NCBI GenBank assembly: GCA_010015675.1
Contig: ML977032.1
Location: 89,309 to 101,303, forward strand
Length of the DNA stretch: 11,995 bases
Source: Byssothecium circinans
Lineage: Eukaryota; Ascomycota; Dothideomycetes; Pleosporales; Massarinaceae
Direction: 5' to 3'
Of the stretch, positions 11,101 through 11,995 are shown in pieces; position 1 is the first letter of the stretch; every line of letters starts with the position of its first letter. The translations under genes and the position numbers were made by a program. Below the pieces are notes generated by a model. It was not told the DNA's origin and did not search any database. It worked only from the letters and a program-made list of their open reading frames with translations.

Positions 11101-11609
11101 CTTACACTCGGCCCATGCCAATCAAAAAAATAACTCAACCGGTTACTCGCAATGCTCGTGGCCGCTCCCGTCGCCAAATACATCGGAATCGCATCTAAAT
11201 CCCCAACCTTGGTCAGCTCGAAATCATGCGTCATGATCCCAACGTAGACGGCCGTATCCGACCCCTTCAATCCCGCAAGCGTTTGCCCAGCATCACACAG
11301 CGCTTCATATGTAGCCTCCAGCAGCTGGCGCTGCTGCGGGTCCATACTCTCAGCCTCGCCGGCCTGGACATTGAAGAACTGCGCGTCCAAGGTCTTGATG
11401 TCCGAGAGGAAGTAGCCGTGCCGTGCGTTGGTGCGCCCGTGGTGACTGCCGTCGGGGTGGTGGAAAGCGTCGATGTTGAAGCGGTCTTTTGGGACTTGGG
11501 ATTGGAGATCATGGGGTTTGGAGAGAAAGGTCCATAGCTTGGAGGGGGTAGTCAGGCCGCCTGGGAAGCGGCAGGCGCTGCCGATTACGGCGATGGGTTC
11601 TGGGGCCAT
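2192..11609 (-). CDS. Highly reducing polyketide synthase with C-terminal condensation domain (LovB-like, ER-less)
   Basis: A 2919-residue iterative type I PKS that builds a reduced, probably C-methylated polyketide from malonyl-CoA, NADPH and SAM; product unknown. Exons (minus strand, 5' to 3'): 11609-11106, 11054-10934, 10868-10777, 10718-10493, 10418-10095, 10044-7317, 7252-7032, 6979-4810, 4755-4413, 4344-3942, 3883-3763, 3698-2192. The 11 introns are GT-AG, 50-74 bp, mostly with CTAAC or CTGAC near the 3' end; the exons total 8760 nt in one frame with no internal stop. Domains: KS (C175, H314, H355), AT (S635), DH (H961, D1134), CMeT (GGGTGS from 1406), degenerate pseudo-KR/ER0 (about 1590-2070), KR (S2210, Y2223, N2227), ACP (S2409), C domain (about 2499-2919). 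Length is close to LovB (about 3000). The start [10 protein letters not shown] is chosen because the KS begins there and the context is good (A at -3, G at +4); an in-frame ATG at 11690 would add 27 repeat-derived residues. Intact despite lying between transposon ends. No tailoring gene or trans-ER is in the window. Confidence 0.93.
2195..3457 (-). other. NRPS-type condensation (C) domain with HRxxxDG active site
   Basis: Residues about 2499-2919, filling the rest of the protein to the stop, so there is no adenylation or thiolation domain. Family landmarks are IQQYSYTRQ near the start, [20 protein letters not shown] (2776-2784), [14 protein letters not shown] and TPYDVVLEM, all in the form seen in fungal PKS-NRPS C domains. 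The core motif reads YHRLAGDG: first His (H2625), Asp (D2630) and Gly are kept, but the second, catalytic His is Arg (R2626, codon 3076-3074). LovB also ends in a C domain without A domain. Its role may be chain release or scaffolding; classical amide formation is doubtful with this residue. Confidence 0.88.
3634..3996 (-). other. Acyl carrier protein (ACP) domain of the PKS
   Basis: Residues about 2360-2440, carried by exons 10-12. The phosphopantetheine attachment site is GVDSLGA (S2409, codon 3791-3789). The domain is cut by two introns, 3884-3941 and 3699-3762, and reads continuously through them (VRAAIS-ESLSDKM and [16 protein letters not shown]). A Ser/Thr/Asp-rich linker of about 60 residues follows before the condensation domain. 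Confidence 0.93.
4146..4979 (-). other. Ketoreductase (KR) domain of the PKS
   Basis: Residues about 2073-2310, across exons 8-10. It reduces the beta-keto group with NADPH. The catalytic set is visible in [20 protein letters not shown] and the following AAN: S2210, Y2223 and N2227, with K2183 upstream. The nucleotide-binding turn reads GLSQSMG (2078-2084), where family members usually have a Gly at the fourth position, so cofactor binding may be altered. Two short introns (4756-4809 and 4345-4412) lie within the domain. At 4412 the donor GTAGGT was chosen because it alone keeps the frame (GLA joined to ASTIHIG). Confidence 0.9.
4988..6428 (-). other. Pseudo-KR and vestigial enoylreductase (ER0) region of the PKS
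   Basis: Residues about 1590-2070 lie between CMeT and KR. The stretch is much shorter than in HR-PKSs with a full ER, and I see no glycine-rich NADPH-binding motif of the ER family. The segment ending [25 protein letters not shown] matches the style of the linker found at this place in PKS-NRPS hybrids. It is read as structural pseudo-KR plus ER remnant. Chains would leave enoyl groups unreduced unless a separate ER, as LovC does for LovB, acts in trans. Confidence 0.75.
6518..7534 (-). other. C-methyltransferase (CMeT) domain of the PKS
   Basis: Residues about 1260-1560, across exons 6-8. It transfers a methyl group from SAM to the alpha carbon of the growing chain. The SAM-binding motif I reads ILEIGGGTGS (1402-1411), and its first Gly codon is split by the 52-bp intron 6980-7031. 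The downstream [13 protein letters not shown] and [12 protein letters not shown] segments are the usual motifs. The domain looks functional, so the product is probably alpha-methylated at one or more positions. Confidence 0.9.
7639..8539 (-). other. Dehydratase (DH) domain of the PKS
   Basis: Residues about 925-1225. It removes water from the beta-hydroxyacyl intermediate. The double-hotdog active site is complete: [14 protein letters not shown] fits HxxxGxxxxP with catalytic H961, and [11 protein letters not shown] supplies D1134. The wording GHxLQGQTVxPAAGY is typical of the PKS-NRPS/LovB branch rather than of ER-containing HR-PKSs, which agrees with the rest of the architecture. Confidence 0.9.
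8740..9694 (-). other. Acyltransferase (AT) domain of the PKS
   Basis: Residues about 540-860, wholly inside the long exon 6. It loads malonyl units onto the ACP. It opens with FTGQGAQW and has the nucleophile elbow GHSSGE (S635). The second catalytic His is in the YHSHHM stretch (about 744-746), and the following SPVLF motif is typical. The malonyl specificity is inferred from the family. Confidence 0.93.
10010..11600 (-). other. Ketosynthase (KS) domain of the PKS
   Basis: Residues about 4-435, spread over exons 1-6. It performs the decarboxylative Claisen condensation that extends the chain. The nucleophile is in DTACSSS (C175, codon 11036-11034), and the two histidines are in EAHGTGT (H314) and IGHTEG (H355). 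Other family landmarks are [29 protein letters not shown] and FGFGGTNAH. All catalytic residues are present. Five introns interrupt or abut the domain. One falls just before the active-site exon, and one between His and Gly of EAHG. Confidence 0.95.
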
Positions 11610-11612
11610 GGT

Positions 11613-11666
11613 AAGGTGAGGTGGAATGGTGAGGTGAGGCAGGATGGTAAGGCGAGTGTGATGATG
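11613..11666 (-). repeat. Degenerate 18-bp tandem repeats abutting the start codon
   Basis: On the minus strand two clear units of the form ACCATYCYRCCTCACCTY lie at 11648-11631 and 11630-11613, preceded by a weaker third unit to 11666. The start ATG itself follows the next ACC. They occupy the presumed 5' UTR and would be translated only if the upstream in-frame ATG at 11690 were used. Confidence 0.65.
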
Positions 11667-11743
11667 TTCATTCACCTCCGCCGCGAGCATGAATCATATA
11701 TTGCAAGTGTCCTATGCGCACAGGCACCGTAAGGATAGTTATA

Positions 11744-11826
11744 CAAGAGGGTGCCCTGAACGGCTCAGTACATCCGTGTATGAGAGAAATGCACTGACAT
11801 ACCTAGCCGTTCAAGCTACCCTCTTG
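11744..11826. repeat. Small TA-flanked inverted-repeat element (MITE-like or long hairpin)
   Basis: Including the flanking TA, arms 11742-11765 and 11805-11828 are inverted repeats matching at 21 of 24 positions (TACAAGAGGGT then TGAACGGCT, with a 4-base divergent centre), separated by 39 bases. A TA dinucleotide stands at both ends, as left by Tc1/mariner-type insertion. Its TIRs are unrelated to those of the large element. It could equally be a transcription-factor palindrome or hairpin in the PKS promoter. Confidence 0.6.
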
Positions 11827-11880
11827 TAAAGTTCTAGGAGCAAATTCGACACCCCACTTCTCCTCTTCAAAAATTATTAG

Positions 11881-11971
11881 CTATAACGTATTCTACCACC
11901 GAAGCGGCCACACCACCGAAGCGGCCACTTTTTGCTTGGCGGAAAATCAAAGATTCAACCTTTAATAACAA
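11881..11971 (-). repeat. Right terminal inverted repeat
   Basis: This is the inverted partner of 1-90. It reads CTATAACGTA at its inner edge and ends TTAATAACAA at its outer edge. It contains two copies of ACCACCGAAGCGG at 11895-11907 and 11912-11924, with a 17-bp period. It shows no RIP decay. The 24 bases outside it (11972-11995) are AT-rich and contain no CpA or TpG, as in RIP-affected DNA, but the stretch is too short to judge. A TA lies 3 bases outside the matching end; whether it is a target-site duplication cannot be tested without the left flank. Confidence 0.85.
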
Positions 11972-11995
11972 TTTAAATATTAGAGCTATTAAGCT

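Larger units (their letters stand above)
11610..11880 (-). promoter_or_regulatory. PKS 5' flank and promoter region
   Basis: About 270 bases separate the start codon from the right TIR. A TATA-like AATATATG (minus strand, 11702-11695) lies about 90 bases upstream of the ATG. Further out is the palindromic 83-bp element at 11744-11826. I see no other gene here. If the composite-element reading is right, the upstream control region of the synthase is confined between the start codon and the transposon end unless elements act from outside. Confidence 0.45.
1..11971. mobile_element. Putative composite Fot1/Pot2-like (pogo) element with an HR-PKS as cargo
   Basis: The sequence shows related inverted repeats at 1-90 and 11881-11971, and a relic pogo transposase directly inside the left one. 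No further copy of the repeat was seen by eye in between. The relic runs on the minus strand with its C-terminal end towards the left TIR, so an unmodified element would carry its second TIR just beyond the transposase start, near 1.5-1.9 kb. That TIR is absent there, and the only correctly oriented partner is 10 kb away beyond the PKS. Known of the family: Pot2/Fot1 elements are about 1.9 kb, with TIRs that can contain short direct repeats, and they duplicate a TA target. Inference: the PKS sits inside one element as cargo. The alternative is two truncated copies in opposite orientation. The left target-site duplication lies outside the window, so the call remains open. Confidence 0.5.

Noticed and set aside
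1..11995. CRISPR array, rRNA or prokaryotic operon signals
   Set aside because: Spliceosomal introns and RIP identify the DNA as fungal. The only repeats are the TIRs, the 37-bp and 18-bp tandems and the 83-bp palindrome.

Overview
This is a filamentous ascomycete (Pezizomycotina) window. The evidence is one long intron-rich highly reducing polyketide synthase (HR-PKS) gene of fungal architecture, short introns (50-74 bp) with CTAAC/CTGAC-type branch sites, and a 1.6 kb AT-rich block that has lost almost all CpA/TpG dinucleotides. That loss is the signature of repeat-induced point mutation (RIP). I cannot place the organism below that level.

Layout. (1) 1-90: a terminal inverted repeat (TIR) with two 17-bp subterminal direct repeats. 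(2) about 130-1456, minus strand: a RIP-destroyed transposase of the pogo type (Fot1/Pot2-like), recognisable from relics of most of its motifs and carrying a 37-bp tandem duplication that shifts its frame. The RIP block ends near 1690. (3) about 1690-2191: ordinary-composition spacer with no supported gene, the 3' flank of the PKS. (4) 2192-11609, minus strand: an apparently intact HR-PKS, assembled here as 12 exons and 11 introns giving 2919 residues with every splice phase consistent. Domain order is KS-AT-DH-CMeT-(pseudo-KR/ER0)-KR-ACP-C. (5) 11610-11880: 5' flank with a degenerate 18-bp tandem repeat touching the start codon, a TATA-like site, and an 83-bp TA-flanked palindromic element resembling a tiny MITE. 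(6) 11881-11971: the matching TIR in inverted orientation, then 24 bases of flank.

How it fits together. The synthase has the architecture of LovB and the PKS half of fungal PKS-NRPS hybrids: no working enoylreductase, so a partner trans-ER would be expected, and a C-terminal NRPS-type condensation domain with no adenylation domain after it. That condensation domain reads HRxxxDG where HHxxxDG is expected, so the catalytic second His is Arg.

The most unusual point is the context. The 12 kb is bracketed by one pair of related TIRs of a Pot2-like transposon, with the transposase relic lying inside the left end and the synthase in the place where the transposon's promoter-side end should be. 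Either a pogo element has acquired a whole biosynthetic gene as cargo, or two truncated copies lie in opposite orientation around it. The window starts at the left TIR, so the target-site duplication that would decide this is not visible.
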